Part shown: positions 29,653-39,588 of the stretch, piece by piece
Numbering within the stretch: position 1 is the first letter of the stretch
Layout: every line of letters starts with the position of its first letter
Source: Ramlibacter pinisoli
GTDB taxonomy: Bacteria > Pseudomonadota > Gammaproteobacteria > Burkholderiales > Burkholderiaceae_C
DNA length: 64,000 bases
Assembly (NCBI RefSeq): GCF_009758015.1
Contig: NZ_WSEL01000009.1
Span: forward strand, 62,001-126,000
Direction of reading: 5' to 3'
Made by a program: the position numbers and the translations under genes
The notes under the pieces: model-generated
Databases searched by the model: none
Seen by the model: the letters and a program-made list of their open reading frames with translations, nothing else
Told to the model about the DNA's origin: nothing

Positions 29653-30731
29653 GCGGCGGCGAGCGCGTCCTGGGCTGGGACCTGCTGCGCGGGCTGTGCG
29701 CCGTGGCCGTGGCGAGCTACCACCTGCTGTCGTGGCAGGAGGTGGCGACGCTGCACGCCTGGGGCAGCTACGGCGTCTACCTGTTCTTCGTGCTGTCGGG
29801 CGCGAGCCTGGCCTACACCTATGCGCCACGCCTGCAGGCCGGGACCTTCGGCCTGGCCGGCTTCCTGGGCGTGCGCTGGATGCGGCTTGCGCCGCTGTAC
29901 CTGCTGCTGATGCTGCTGGTCGTGCCGTGGAAGGCACAGCGCACGGGCTGGGGCGCCGACCTCGCCGGCCAGGTGCTGCTCAACGCCAGCTTCCTGTTCG
30001 GGTTCACCGACCCGGCCTTGCGGGCGCTGCTGGTGGGCGGCTGGTCGCTGGGCATCGAGGCGATCTTCTACCTGCTGTTTCCGCTGCTGCTGGCTGCGGC
30101 GTTGCGGCCCCGGGTGGGTGGGGCGCTGTTCGCCGCCCTGGTGCTGCTGCAGGCGGCCTGGATCCTGTCCACGGTGGGATCGGCCAGCGGCTACGAAGCC
30201 AACGCGATGCGCTACCACCAGGCGCCGGCCTTCGCGGCCTACTTCATGGGCGGTTGCCTGCTGGGCGTGGCACGCCGGCAGGCCCGCGCGGACAGGCCGG
30301 CGCGCACCGGCCTGCTGGTGTTCGTCGCCGGGTTCGCCGTGATGGCCCTGGTGAATCCGGCGCGGCAGGGCGGCGAGCTGCTCGGCTGGCGCGGGCTGCT
30401 GCTCACTACGCTGTGCTTCGCCCTGGTGGCCGTGGCCGGCCGGCTGCGCTGGCAGGGGGCGTCGGCCCGGCTGGCGGCCTGGGTCGGCGACGCCACCTAC
30501 GGCGTCTACCTGCTGCACCCCGTGCTGTTCTTCGGCCTGTCGTTCGCGGTCTTTCCGCGCCTGGGAGTGGCCGATCCGGCGGGCTGGCCGCTGGCCGCGC
30601 GCTGCCTGTTCGCGGCCGCGCTGCTGCTGGCCGCCTTTGCACTGGCGCTGGCGAGCGAACGCTGGTACGAGCGGCCGCTGCGCGACTGGAGCCGGCGGCG
30701 GGCCGCCGGCCGCGTCACAGCGACGCCGTGA
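29649..30731 (+). CDS. Acyltransferase family 3 membrane protein (OafA/YrhL-like)
   Basis: A 360-residue integral membrane acyltransferase with about ten hydrophobic helices. It opens LGWDLLRGLCAVAVASYHLL, the family's RxxR/His catalytic region, followed by YGVYLFFVLSGASLAY, and ends VGDATYGVYLLHPVLFF before the last helices. Such enzymes O-acylate cell-surface sugars, using cytoplasmic acyl donors. The GTG start overlaps the patatin stop. Its 3' end overlaps the convergent alcohol dehydrogenase gene by 17 nt. The acceptor is unknown; an O-antigen-ligase-like gene lies 3 kb away. Confidence 0.88.
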   Translation: MSGGERVLGWDLLRGLCAVAVASYHLLSWQEVATLHAWGSYGVYLFFVLSGASLAYTYAPRLQAGTFGLAGFLGVRWMRLAPLYLLLMLLVVPWKAQRTGWGADLAGQVLLNASFLFGFTDPALRALLVGGWSLGIEAIFYLLFPLLLAAALRPRVGGALFAALVLLQAAWILSTVGSASGYEANAMRYHQAPAFAAYFMGGCLLGVARRQARADRPARTGLLVFVAGFAVMALVNPARQGGELLGWRGLLLTTLCFALVAVAGRLRWQGASARLAAWVGDATYGVYLLHPVLFFGLSFAVFPRLGVADPAGWPLAARCLFAAALLLAAFALALASERWYERPLRDWSRRRAAGRVTATP

Positions 30732-31851
30732 GCATGGCTTCGTAGTCCTCGGCGCTGGCCAGCCGCGGGTTGGTCTTGTGGCAATGGTCGGCCAGCGCGC
30801 CCTCGATGATGCGGTCGTACCAGTCGCGCTGCACGCCCATGGCAGCCAGCCCGCTGGGCAAGCCCAGCCGGGCATTCATGTCCTTGATGGCGTCCGGAAT
30901 GTCGCCGGCGGAGGCCAGGCCCATGGCGTGCGCCATGCGCTGCAGCCGGTTCTCCTTGCGCACCGACTCCGCCTCGGCGTTGAAGCGGACGACGGCCGGC
31001 AGGAACATGGCGTTCAGGGTGCCGTGGTGCAGCTGCGGATTGACGCCGCCCAGGCTGTGGCTGAGCGAATGCACGCAGCCCAGGCCCTTCTGGAAGGCCA
31101 TGGCGCCCTGCATGGAGGCGCTCATCAGCGCGGCCCGGGCATCGCGGTCGGAGCCGTCGCGCGTGGCGCGCTCGATGTGGGCCCAGCCGCGCTCCAGGCC
31201 GTCGAGCCCGATGCCGTCGGCCGGCGGATTGAAGGCCGGGGCCATGAAGGTCTCCATGCAGTGCGCGATGGCGTCCATGCCGGTGGCGGCCGTCAGCCGG
31301 GGAGGCAGGCCCAGCGTGAGCTCGGGGTCGCAGATGGCGGTGCGCGGCACCAGGTGCCAGGAATGGAAGCCGAGCTTGCGGTGGTCGTCGACGATGATGA
31401 TCGCCCCGCGCGCCACCTCGCTGCCGGTGCCGCTGGTGGTGGGCACGGCGATCAGCGGCGCGGCCTTGTCGGTGATGCGGGCCGAGCCGCCCTCGATGGT
31501 GGCGTAGTGGGTGAGGGGGCCTTCGTGGGTGGCGGCGATGGCCACGCCCTTGGCGCAGTCGATGGCCGAGCCGCCGCCCACGGCGATGAGGCCGTCGCAG
31601 CGCTGCTCCTTGTACAGGGCCACGGCGGCGCGCACCGCTGCCTCGGTCGGGTTGGACGGGGTCTGGTCGAAGACCGCGTGCGGCAGTCCGCCGAGCGCAT
31701 CGATGGCCTTCTGCAGCACGCCAGCCGCCTTGACGCCGGGGTCGGTGACGATGAGGGGGCGCGTGATGCCGACCCGTTCGCATTCGGCCTTGAGCAGGCG
31801 CACGGCGCCGAATTCGAACTGGATCTGGGTGACGTAGTAGATGAATGCCAT
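30715..31851 (-). CDS. Iron-containing alcohol dehydrogenase
   Basis: A 378-residue group III (iron-dependent) alcohol dehydrogenase. The NAD-binding GGGSAIDCAKG is near residue 93, the PTTSGTGSEV motif near 137, and metal ligands are in GMDAIAHCMETF and HSLSHSLGG with a further His in LHHGTLNAM. It oxidises primary alcohols or related hydroxy compounds with NAD. It stands alone on the minus strand between two plus-strand genes. TACAGT upstream on the minus strand is a possible -10. Substrate range cannot be read from sequence. Confidence 0.92.
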   Translation of the reverse strand: MAFIYYVTQIQFEFGAVRLLKAECERVGITRPLIVTDPGVKAAGVLQKAIDALGGLPHAVFDQTPSNPTEAAVRAAVALYKEQRCDGLIAVGGGSAIDCAKGVAIAATHEGPLTHYATIEGGSARITDKAAPLIAVPTTSGTGSEVARGAIIIVDDHRKLGFHSWHLVPRTAICDPELTLGLPPRLTAATGMDAIAHCMETFMAPAFNPPADGIGLDGLERGWAHIERATRDGSDRDARAALMSASMQGAMAFQKGLGCVHSLSHSLGGVNPQLHHGTLNAMFLPAVVRFNAEAESVRKENRLQRMAHAMGLASAGDIPDAIKDMNARLGLPSGLAAMGVQRDWYDRIIEGALADHCHKTNPRLASAEDYEAMLTASL

Positions 31852-31980
31852 CGGTGGAGCTCGCTAAGATGCCGCTCCCACTGTAGCCCCGAGACGCCAG
31901 AGCATGACACCGTGGTTTCCTCATCCCCCTGCCGCGTGGGGGATCGCACCGGCAGCGCCGGCCGGGGGGCCCGGGCCGCG

Positions 31981-32934
31981 ATGAGCTACCTGCCGGAATA
32001 TCCGGAACTCACGCCCCGGATGCGTTCCGTGCTCGAGCGCATGTCCCGCGCCCGCGGGCAGCCGATGCACCTGATGGAGCCGCAGGCGGCGAGGGCGGCC
32101 TACGAGGCCTCGGCCGAGGTGCTGGAGGTGCCGCGCCGTGCGCTGGCGCGGGTCGAGGACCTGCAGGTGCCGGCGCGCGACGGCACGCCACTGCCGGCCC
32201 GGCTGTACCAGCCTGAGGGGTCGCACGGCGTGCTGCTGTACTTCCATGGCGGTGGCTTCACGATCGGCAGCGTCGCGACGCACGACATCCTGTGCCGCGA
32301 ACTGGCGGCGCTGGGGCAGTGCGCCGTCGTGTCGGTCGGCTACCGGCTGGCCCCCGAGCACCGGTTCCCGGTGGCGGTGGACGACAGCTGGGACGCGCTG
32401 CACTGGCTGGCCGGCGCGCGCGGCGCGCTGGGCCTGGGCGAGACGGCGCCGCTGGCGGTCGGCGGCGACAGCGCCGGCGGCACGCTGGCCACCGTGGCGG
32501 CGCTCCACGCGCGCGACGAGGGCATCCCGCTCGCGCTGCAGCTGCTGTTCTATCCGGGGACGGCGGCGCGGCAGGACAGCGCATCGCACCGACGCTACCA
32601 CCACGGCCTGGTGCTGGAGCAGGCGCACATCGAGTACTTCTTCGGCCACTACATCGACCTGGGCGAGCGCGACGACTGGCGGTTCTCGCCGCTGAACGCG
32701 CCCGACGTGGACAACGTGGCGCCGGCCTGGATCGGGCTGGCCGAATGCGATCCGCTGTTCGACGAAGGCATTGCCTGGGGCGATACACTGCGCGCGGCCG
32801 GGGTGCCGGTCGCGCTGGAAGTGTGGCGCGGCGTCACCCACGAATTCATCAAGATGGGGCGGGTGCTGCCCGAGTCGCGGCAGGCCCATGCCGCCGCCGG
32901 GCAGGCGCTCGCCGAAGCCTTCCGATCACCATGA
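31981..32934 (+). CDS. Alpha/beta hydrolase (hormone-sensitive lipase family)
   Basis: A 317-residue esterase/lipase of the bacterial HSL family (family IV). The oxyanion-hole motif HGGG spans residues 89-92, the nucleophile is Ser164 in GGDSAGG, and the acid and base are expected in ECDPLFDEG and GVTHEFIK. No signal peptide is seen. ATG 31981 has no obvious Shine-Dalgarno; the stop overlaps the next gene by 4 nt. Family members act on short-chain esters; the physiological substrate is unknown. Confidence 0.9.
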   Translation: MSYLPEYPELTPRMRSVLERMSRARGQPMHLMEPQAARAAYEASAEVLEVPRRALARVEDLQVPARDGTPLPARLYQPEGSHGVLLYFHGGGFTIGSVATHDILCRELAALGQCAVVSVGYRLAPEHRFPVAVDDSWDALHWLAGARGALGLGETAPLAVGGDSAGGTLATVAALHARDEGIPLALQLLFYPGTAARQDSASHRRYHHGLVLEQAHIEYFFGHYIDLGERDDWRFSPLNAPDVDNVAPAWIGLAECDPLFDEGIAWGDTLRAAGVPVALEVWRGVTHEFIKMGRVLPESRQAHAAAGQALAEAFRSP

Positions 32935-33803
32935 CGCGAGACGATTTCCGGTTCTTCCACCCGCTGCGCGTGCGCTGGGCCGAGGTGGACATGCAGAAGA
33001 TCGTGTTCAACGCGCACTACCTGATGTACTTCGACACCGCGGTGGCCGACTACTGGCGGGCGCTCGCGCTGCCGTACGAGGAGGCCATGCACCAGCTGCA
33101 GGGCGACCTGTACGTCAAGAAGGCGACGGTGGAATTCCACGCCTCGGCCCGCATGGACGACCGCCTCGACGTCGCCCTGCGGTGCTCGCGCATCGGCACC
33201 TCGTCGATGCTGTTCCAGGGCGCCATCTTCCGCGCCGAGCAGCTGCTCATCACCTGCGAGCTGGTCTACGTGTTCGCCGATCCGGCCAGCCAGACTTCGC
33301 GTCCGGTGCCCGCCGTGCTGCGCGAGATCGTCACCGGCTACGAGGCCGGCGGGGACGTGGCCACCGTCCGCACCGGCAACTGGGCCGACCTCGGCCGCGA
33401 CGCCGCGGCGCTGCGCACGCGCGTATTCGTCCAGGAGCAGCGCATCCCGGCCGAGCTCGAGTGGGACGAGGCCGACGCCACCGCGCTGCACGCCGTGGCC
33501 ACGAACCGGCTCGGCCAGCCGCTGGCCACCGGCCGGCTGCTGCAGGCCGCGCCCGGCGTCGCCAAGATCGGCCGGATGGCGGTGCACGAGGTCGTGCGCG
33601 GCGCCGGCCTGGGCCGCCGCGTGCTGCACGCGCTGGCCGATGCCGCGGCGGCGCGCGGCGACCGGCAGCTGGTGCTGCACGCGCAACGCACCGCCGAGGG
33701 CTTCTACCGGCGGCTGGGCTTCAAGCCGCAGGGCGAGCCGTTCGAGGAAGCCGGCATCCCGCACATCGAGATGGCCGCCGCGCTGCCGCTGGCCCGGGAC
33801 TGA
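32931..33803 (+). CDS. Fusion of YbgC/FadM-type thioesterase and GNAT acetyltransferase
   Basis: A 290-residue two-domain protein. Residues 1-140 form a 4-hydroxybenzoyl-CoA-thioesterase-like hotdog domain (RVRWAEVDMQKIVFNAHY, with the expected catalytic Asp in VDMQ). Residues 150-290 are a GNAT domain of the ElaA/YjcF kind (FVQEQRIPAELEWDEAD, then the acetyl-CoA loop RGAGLGRRVL and FYRRLGFKPQG). The two are joined by a short linker without a stop or plausible internal start. One half hydrolyses acyl-CoA and the other uses acyl-CoA to modify an amine, so the fusion is chemically suggestive. It overlaps the esterase gene by 4 nt. Confidence 0.88.
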   Translation: MTRDDFRFFHPLRVRWAEVDMQKIVFNAHYLMYFDTAVADYWRALALPYEEAMHQLQGDLYVKKATVEFHASARMDDRLDVALRCSRIGTSSMLFQGAIFRAEQLLITCELVYVFADPASQTSRPVPAVLREIVTGYEAGGDVATVRTGNWADLGRDAAALRTRVFVQEQRIPAELEWDEADATALHAVATNRLGQPLATGRLLQAAPGVAKIGRMAVHEVVRGAGLGRRVLHALADAAAARGDRQLVLHAQRTAEGFYRRLGFKPQGEPFEEAGIPHIEMAAALPLARD

Positions 33804-33809
33804 CGCCCG

Positions 33810-36005
33810 ATGGCCCGCCAACGCCGGACGGCGGTTGCCGCCGTCGCGCCGTCCACCCCTGCCGCGCCCGCGCCCGCGGCCGCCAAGCACGCCGCCGCCG
33901 CCGGCACGACCGGTGTCGTGCTCCTGCTGGCCGCGGCCGTCCTGCTGGCCCCGGCCATCGGCTCGACCACCGAGCGCCTGCTGCAGGACACGCTGAAATC
34001 GGCCGTGGTGGCATTCGCGGCGCTGGGCGCGGCGGCGCTGTTCTTCCGCCAGCTGCGCAGCCAGCCGGCTGCACAGATCTGGTGGCATCCCGTCCTGTGG
34101 CTGCCGGTTGCGCTGTGCGCGTACGCGCTGGGCAGCACCGTCTGGTCGCACGCCTACCTGGGCACGGTCGAGGCGATCCGCTGGTTCCTGTTCGGCCTGC
34201 TGCTGTGGCTGGGACTGAACACGCTGACGCGCGCGCGGCTGCCCTGGCTGGCCTGGGGCATCCACGGCGGGGCGGTCGTCGCCTCGCTGTGGACGGTGCT
34301 GCAGTTCTGGTTCGACTTCGGGCTGTTCCCGCAGGGACCGAACCCGGCGTCCACCTTCGTCAACCGCAACTTCTACGCCGAGTTCGCGGCCTGCACGCTG
34401 CCGTTCTCCATGCTGCTGCTGGTGCGGGCGCGGGCATCCGCCCTGCTGGCGGCGCTGGCCGCATCGACCGGGCTGGTTGTCGTGGCCATCATGATGACCG
34501 GCACCCGCGCCGCGCTGATGGCGGTGTGGCTGCAGGTGGTGCTGCTGCCCTGGCTGGCCTGGCGCTACCGGCGGGCCCTGCCGGCCGGCCAATGGCGCCT
34601 GTCACAGCAGGCCGCGGCCATCGGCGTGCTGCTGCTGACGGTGGGCACGCTGGCCGTGCTGCCATCGGGCAACCCCAAGGTGTTGGCGGAAGGCCGCGGC
34701 ACGACCGCGCTGGAGCGCGGCCTCAAGCGCACGGCCTCCATCTCGCCCCAGGACGAGTCGCTGGCGCTGCGGCGGACCATGTGGTCCGCCACGCTGCGCA
34801 TGATCGGCGCCAACCCCCTCAACGGCGTGGGCGCCGGGGCCTGGGAGGTCGACATCCCCCTGCACCAGCCGGCGGGCGCGCAGCTCGAAACCGACTACTA
34901 CGCGCATAACGAATACCTGCAGATGGTGGCCGAGGACGGCCTGGTGGGCGTCCTGGCGCTGGCCGGCCTGTTCGCCTTCCTGCTCCATGCGGCCTGGCGG
35001 ACCTGGCGGCTGCCGCGCAGCGAGGAAGCGGCCTGGCGCGCCGTGGCCCTGGCCAGCCTGCTGGCGCTGCTGATCGTCAGCAACGTGGGTTTCGCCTGGC
35101 GCATGGCGTCCACCGGGGCGCTGTTCGCGCTGACGCTGGCGCTGCTGGCTGCATCCGACACCCGGCTCGAGGCCACCCGTGCCGGCCCGCGCGCCTTCCG
35201 CTGGCGCAGCGCGTGGTCGCTGCCGGCGCTGGCGGGCACTGCCGCCTGCGGCGCGCTGGCCGCCTTCATCACCTGGCAGGCGGTGCGCTGCGAACGCATG
35301 CTGGTCGAGGCCGGCCAGATCGCGCTGGCGATCTCCGCCTCGCCGGCCCCGAACGACCCGCGCTGGAATCCGGCCAAGGCCCGGCTGCTGGAGCTGACCC
35401 GGGAGGGCATCGCGATCAATCCGCACTACCGCAAGATCACGCCCATCATTGCCGACGAGCTGGCAGTGTGGGGCGACTGGAAGAACGCCACCTGGATCTG
35501 GGAATCGGTGCTGCGCTCGCGCCCCTACGTGGTGGCCATGCTCACCAACGCCGCCCGCGGCCATGCCGCCCAGCAGCAGATGCCCCAGGCGCTGCACTAC
35601 CTGGGCCGGGCCCAGGCGATCTCGCCGGGTGCGCCGTCGGTGCGCTCGCTGGAGGTGATCCTGCTGGCCATGGGTGGCCAGCAGGACCGCGCGCTGGAGC
35701 TGGCGCGCCAGTCGATGCAGCCGGGCCGCTACGACTACGACCTGCTGGACAACACCTTCGCACTGGCCCGGCGCGCCGGCGATTTCGACCTGGCCGAACG
35801 GGCGCTGCGGCTGCGCATCCAGGACTTCCCGGTTCGGCGCAGCGAAGGCCTGGTGCAGCTGGGCACGTTCTACCTGGAGTCGCTGCGCGACGAGAGCCGA
35901 GCGCTGCTGGCCTGGCGCGAGGCCGTGGCCATCACGCCCCCTCGCCAACGGGAACTGCTGCTGGCACAGGTGCCGGCCGCCTACCGCGACCGCGTCAGGC
36001 CCTGA
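33810..36005 (+). CDS. O-antigen ligase (Wzy/PglL-like) family protein with TPR tail
   Basis: A 731-residue membrane protein. About a dozen hydrophobic helices (residues 30-480) include the large periplasmic loop typical of the O-antigen ligase/polymerase family, with NPLNGVGAGAWEVDIPLHQ near 335 and HNEYLQMVAEDG near 367. A Pro/Ala-rich N-terminus precedes the helices. The C-terminal 230 residues form helical repeats resembling TPRs (for example AMLTNAARGHAAQQQ and QALHYLGRAQAI). The layout matches PglL/PilO-type glycan transferases of Betaproteobacteria that glycosylate pilin, but O-antigen ligation is equally possible. It abuts ygfZ tail to tail. Confidence 0.85.
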   Translation: MARQRRTAVAAVAPSTPAAPAPAAAKHAAAAGTTGVVLLLAAAVLLAPAIGSTTERLLQDTLKSAVVAFAALGAAALFFRQLRSQPAAQIWWHPVLWLPVALCAYALGSTVWSHAYLGTVEAIRWFLFGLLLWLGLNTLTRARLPWLAWGIHGGAVVASLWTVLQFWFDFGLFPQGPNPASTFVNRNFYAEFAACTLPFSMLLLVRARASALLAALAASTGLVVVAIMMTGTRAALMAVWLQVVLLPWLAWRYRRALPAGQWRLSQQAAAIGVLLLTVGTLAVLPSGNPKVLAEGRGTTALERGLKRTASISPQDESLALRRTMWSATLRMIGANPLNGVGAGAWEVDIPLHQPAGAQLETDYYAHNEYLQMVAEDGLVGVLALAGLFAFLLHAAWRTWRLPRSEEAAWRAVALASLLALLIVSNVGFAWRMASTGALFALTLALLAASDTRLEATRAGPRAFRWRSAWSLPALAGTAACGALAAFITWQAVRCERMLVEAGQIALAISASPAPNDPRWNPAKARLLELTREGIAINPHYRKITPIIADELAVWGDWKNATWIWESVLRSRPYVVAMLTNAARGHAAQQQMPQALHYLGRAQAISPGAPSVRSLEVILLAMGGQQDRALELARQSMQPGRYDYDLLDNTFALARRAGDFDLAERALRLRIQDFPVRRSEGLVQLGTFYLESLRDESRALLAWREAVAITPPRQRELLLAQVPAAYRDRVRP

Positions 36006-36914
36006 TCAGATGTCGGCCAGCAGGGGGTAGGGCAGGGGCTGCAGCTGGAGGGCGGGGCCCTCGGCGCTGCCCAGCGTGAGCCGGCCGCCCTCGGCCGCCG
36101 CCACCTGCATCGAGACGATGGCGTCCCAGCCGCCGCCCGGTGCCGGCGCGGCCTCGGCGACCAGGCCGCAGGGCTGGTCGGGATCGGCTTCGTGCACGAC
36201 CTCTTGCCCGGCCTGCATCGGCGCCTCGCCATGCGCCACGAAGGCGCGGCGCTTGAGCGTGCCGCGAAACTGGCTGCGCGCCACCACCTCCTGGCCGGGA
36301 TAGCAGCCCTTCTTGAAGTTCACGCCGCCGACCGACTCGTAATTGAGCATCTGCGGCACGAAGGCCTCGACCACCGGCGCGGACAGCGTGGCGATGCCGC
36401 TGCGCACCTCGCCCCATTGCCACGCCGGCAGGGCCAGCGACTCGGGCAGGGCCGCGGCCGGCGCCGCCACGCGCAGCGCGCGCGGCTGGCCGTCGGCCGG
36501 GTACAGCCGCACGCAGTGCACGTCGCCGTCGGACCGCTTGGCCCACGGCGCGGCGCCGGGCATCGCGGCCTCGGCGGCCGGACCGGCCAGGCCCTGCACG
36601 ACGAACTCGGCGGTCGCATCGGACAGTTGCACCTTGCTGCGCAGCACGAACATCGACAGCCGCTTCAGGCTCGGCGCCAGGATGTCGCGCGAGACCACCA
36701 GCAGGATCTCGTGCGGGCCGGCCTCGAAGCCGACGAAGCTGGCCAGCATGCGGCCCTTGGCATTGCAGAAGGCGGCCAGGCGCGCCTCGCCGGGGCGCAG
36801 CAGGACGAAATCCTGGGTCAGCTGGTTGTGAAGGAAGCGGGCGGCGTCCTCGCCGCGGGCGCGCAGCACCCCCAGGTGTGAGAGGGTGGCAACGCCATCG
36901 AAGGAAGCAGGCAT
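36006..36914 (-). CDS. ygfZ: Folate-binding protein YgfZ
   Basis: A 302-residue tRNA-modifying/iron-sulfur repair protein of the YgfZ (GcvT-like) family. The diagnostic KGCYPGQE motif with its reactive Cys lies in the middle-C-terminal part ([14 protein letters not shown]). It binds tetrahydrofolate and supports Fe-S enzymes such as MiaB. ATG 36914 starts MPASFDGVA; a GTG at 36944 would add ten residues that overlap the mltG promoter region. Divergent ygfZ and mltG (yceG) are a common arrangement in Betaproteobacteria and Gammaproteobacteria. Confidence 0.95.
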   Translation of the reverse strand: MPASFDGVATLSHLGVLRARGEDAARFLHNQLTQDFVLLRPGEARLAAFCNAKGRMLASFVGFEAGPHEILLVVSRDILAPSLKRLSMFVLRSKVQLSDATAEFVVQGLAGPAAEAAMPGAAPWAKRSDGDVHCVRLYPADGQPRALRVAAPAAALPESLALPAWQWGEVRSGIATLSAPVVEAFVPQMLNYESVGGVNFKKGCYPGQEVVARSQFRGTLKRRAFVAHGEAPMQAGQEVVHEADPDQPCGLVAEAAPAPGGGWDAIVSMQVAAAEGGRLTLGSAEGPALQLQPLPYPLLADI

Positions 36915-36958
36915 CCGCCGATTATCATGGCCGTTGTTTTTCACTGGGGTCGGCAGGG

Positions 36959-37954
36959 TTGCGGCGATTTCTTTCGAAGGTGGTCCTCCTGGCCGTGCTC
37001 GCGTCGCTGGCCGTGGGCGGCTTCGGGCTCTGGTGGGTGCACCAGCCGCTGCGGCTGGCGGCGCCCAGCCTCGACGTGTCCATCGAACCGGGCACCCTGC
37101 CGCGCGGGGTGGCGCAGGCGGTGGTCGATGCCGGCGTCGATGCCTCGCCCGATCTTTTGTATTGGTGGTTCCGCCTGTCCGGGCAGGCCCGCGCCATCAA
37201 GGCCGGCAGCTACGAACTGGAAGCCGGCATCACGCCGCGGCGGCTTCTTTCCAAGCTGGCGCGCGGCGAGGAGAGCCTGCGCGCCGTGACACTGGTGGAG
37301 GGCTGGACCTTCCGCCAGTTGCGCGCGGCGCTGGCCAAGGAGGACTCGCTGAAGGCGGACACGCGCGGGCTCGACGACGCCGCCGTCATGGCCTTGCTGG
37401 GCCGGCCGGGCGTGCACCCGGAAGGGCACTTCTTTCCCGATACCTACACCTACGCCAAGGGCAGCAGCGACGTGAAAGTGCTGCGGCGCGCACTCACCGC
37501 GATGGACAAGCGGCTGGCCGCCGCCTGGGCGCAGCGCACGCCGCAGGTGGCGGTGAAGTCGGCCGACGAGGCGCTCATCCTGGCCAGCATCGTCGAGAAG
37601 GAGACCGGCCGCGGCGCCGACCGGCCGCTGATCTCCGCCGTGTTCAACAACCGGCTGCGGGTGGGCATGCCGCTGCAGACCGATCCGACCGTCATCTACG
37701 GCATGGGCACCGCGTTCAACGGCAACCTGCGCAAGTCCGACCTGCAGACCGACACGCCCTGGAACACCTACACCCGGCCCGGCCTGCCGCCGACCCCCAT
37801 CGCCATGCCGGGCAAGGCCGCGCTGCTGGCGGCCGTGCAGCCGGCGCCCGGCAAGGCCCTGTACTTCGTCGCCCGCGGCGACGGCAGCAGCCACTTCAGC
37901 GAGACCCTGGACGAGCACAACCGGGCCGTCAACAAGTACCAGAGGGGCCAATGA
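36959..37954 (+). CDS. mltG: Endolytic murein transglycosylase MltG
   Basis: A 331-residue (if TTG 36959 is the start) inner-membrane lytic transglycosylase that cuts nascent peptidoglycan strands and sets glycan length. One N-terminal transmembrane helix (about 7-27) is followed by a LysM-like domain and the YceG domain with the catalytic Glu in ASIVEKETG (about 209-217), HFFPDTY near 157 and QTDPTVIYG. No ATG is present at the expected start; TTG 36959 gives MRRFLSK before the helix, with GTG 36878 or GTG 36980 as alternatives. Its stop overlaps tmk by 4 nt. Confidence 0.94.
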   Translation: MRRFLSKVVLLAVLASLAVGGFGLWWVHQPLRLAAPSLDVSIEPGTLPRGVAQAVVDAGVDASPDLLYWWFRLSGQARAIKAGSYELEAGITPRRLLSKLARGEESLRAVTLVEGWTFRQLRAALAKEDSLKADTRGLDDAAVMALLGRPGVHPEGHFFPDTYTYAKGSSDVKVLRRALTAMDKRLAAAWAQRTPQVAVKSADEALILASIVEKETGRGADRPLISAVFNNRLRVGMPLQTDPTVIYGMGTAFNGNLRKSDLQTDTPWNTYTRPGLPPTPIAMPGKAALLAAVQPAPGKALYFVARGDGSSHFSETLDEHNRAVNKYQRGQ

Positions 37955-38595
37955 GCCACGGGCTGTTCATCTCCTTCGAAGGCATCGACGGAGCCGGCAA
38001 GTCGACCCATGTCGAGGCGCTGGCGCAGGCGTTCCGCGACGCCGGTCGCGCCGTGGTGCTGACGCGCGAGCCGGGCGGCACGCCGCTGGCCGAGCAGCTG
38101 CGGCAACTGGCCCTGACCGCTCCGATGGACCCGCTGACGGAGGCACTGCTGATGTTCGCCGCCCGCCGCGACCACCTGGGCCAGGTGATCGAGCCGGCGC
38201 TGGCCCGCGGCGACGTGGTGCTGTGCGACCGTTTCACCGATGCCACCTTCGCCTACCAGGGCGCCGGGCGCGGCTTCGACCGCCAGGTGCTGGCGCAGCT
38301 GGAACGCTGGGTGCAGGCGGTCGACGCGCTGCCGGGCGGCACGCTGCGCCAGCCGCATCTCACGCTCTGGTTCGAGGTGCCGCCCGAGGTGGCGGCGCAG
38401 CGGCTGGCGGGAGCGCGGGCGCCCGACCGGTTCGAGTCGCAGCCGCTGGCGTTCTTCCAGCGCGTGGCCCAGGGCTATGCCGAGCGCGCCGAGGCCGAGC
38501 CGGCACGGTTCGCCCGCCTGCAGGCCGACCAGCCGCGCGAAGCGGTCTGGGCCCAGGCACTGGCTGCTGTGCGGCAGCGGGGGTGGCTGCCGTGA
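37951..38595 (+). CDS. tmk: Thymidylate kinase
   Basis: A 214-residue dTMP kinase, converting dTMP to dTDP for DNA synthesis. The P-loop is [11 protein letters not shown] near residues 9-19, the [13 protein letters not shown] substrate motif near 39, and the [16 protein letters not shown] block near 93. The lid region is present before LADQP-like LQADQPRE. It overlaps mltG upstream and holB downstream by 4 nt each, in the widespread mltG-tmk-holB order. Confidence 0.98.
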   Translation: MSHGLFISFEGIDGAGKSTHVEALAQAFRDAGRAVVLTREPGGTPLAEQLRQLALTAPMDPLTEALLMFAARRDHLGQVIEPALARGDVVLCDRFTDATFAYQGAGRGFDRQVLAQLERWVQAVDALPGGTLRQPHLTLWFEVPPEVAAQRLAGARAPDRFESQPLAFFQRVAQGYAERAEAEPARFARLQADQPREAVWAQALAAVRQRGWLP

Positions 38596-39581
38596 CCGCC
38601 CCCTGGATCGCCGGCCAGGCAAGGCAGCTGCTGGCGCAGCGCGGCCACGCCTGGCTGCTGCACGGGCCGTCCGGGCTGGGACAGTACGACCTGTCGCTGG
38701 CGCTGGCGCGGGCTTGGCTGTGCGAACACCCGAGCGCCGATGGCGCCTGCGGCCAGTGCGGCAGCTGCCATGCGATCGACGTGCGCACCCATGCCGACCT
38801 GTGCGTGCTGATGCCCGAGACCGCCATGCAGGCGCTGGGCTGGCCGCTGTCGGAGAAGGCGCAGGCCGAGATCGACGACAAGAAGCGCAAGCCCTCGCGC
38901 GAGATCCGGGTCGAGTCCATGCGTGATGCGGTGGAGTTTGCCCAGCGCACCAGCGCGCGCGGACTCGGCAAGGCGGTGCTCGTCTACCCGGCCGAGCGCA
39001 TGAACACCATCACGGCAAATGCCCTGCTCAAGACGCTGGAGGAACCGCCCGGCGACGTGCGCTTCGTGCTGGCCAGCGAGGCGGCGCACCAGCTGCTGCC
39101 CACCATCCGCAGCCGCTGCCTCGGCCACACCATGCGCTGGCCCGAGCCGCAGGATGCGCTGGCCTGGCTGGCAGGGGAGGGCGTGGCTCCGGCCGATGCG
39201 CCCGTGCTGCTGCGTGCGGCCGGCGGCCGACCGCAAGAAGCGCTGGCCCTGGCGCGAGGCGGGCGGGACGCCAAGCAGTGGTCGCGGCTGCCCAAGGCGG
39301 TGGCGCGGGGCGAGGTAGCGGCGCTTGGCGACGTCTCGCCGGCCCAGGCCATCGACATCCTGCAGAAGATCTGCCACGACCTGGTGGCGCTGCGGGCGGG
39401 CGCGGAGCCCCGGTTCTTCGATGCCGGCGACCTGCCAGCACCGGCGAACTGGGAGGCGCTGGGTTCGTGGTGGCGGGAACTCGGGCGTGAACAACGCACG
39501 GCCGAGCACCCGTTCAACGCCGGCCTCATGCTCGAGGCGCTTGTGAGCCGGGCGCGCTCGGCCCTACACTCGGCGCGCTGA
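38592..39581 (+). CDS. holB: DNA polymerase III subunit delta'
   Basis: A 329-residue clamp-loader delta' subunit. The zinc module uses Cys44, Cys53, Cys56 and Cys59 ([10 protein letters not shown]), and the [11 protein letters not shown] and SRC (TIRSRC) motifs of the family are present. The P-loop-like stretch GPSGLGQYD has Gln in place of Lys, as expected for delta', which does not hydrolyse ATP. A GTG start overlaps tmk by 4 nt. It is the third gene of the mltG-tmk-holB-pilZ-tatD operon. Confidence 0.96.
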   Translation: MTAPWIAGQARQLLAQRGHAWLLHGPSGLGQYDLSLALARAWLCEHPSADGACGQCGSCHAIDVRTHADLCVLMPETAMQALGWPLSEKAQAEIDDKKRKPSREIRVESMRDAVEFAQRTSARGLGKAVLVYPAERMNTITANALLKTLEEPPGDVRFVLASEAAHQLLPTIRSRCLGHTMRWPEPQDALAWLAGEGVAPADAPVLLRAAGGRPQEALALARGGRDAKQWSRLPKAVARGEVAALGDVSPAQAIDILQKICHDLVALRAGAEPRFFDAGDLPAPANWEALGSWWRELGREQRTAEHPFNAGLMLEALVSRARSALHSAR

Positions 39582-39588
39582 ACACCCC

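Noticed and set aside
31904..31984. 26-codon frame ending in ATGA over the esterase start, a possible leader peptide
   Set aside because: No ribosome site and Pro/Gly/Ala-rich composition expected by chance at this GC content; kept only as a remark.
38592..39581. Gln replacing Lys in the P-loop-like motif of holB as a possible defect
   Set aside because: Delta' subunits are not expected to bind or hydrolyse ATP, so loss of this Lys is normal for the family.
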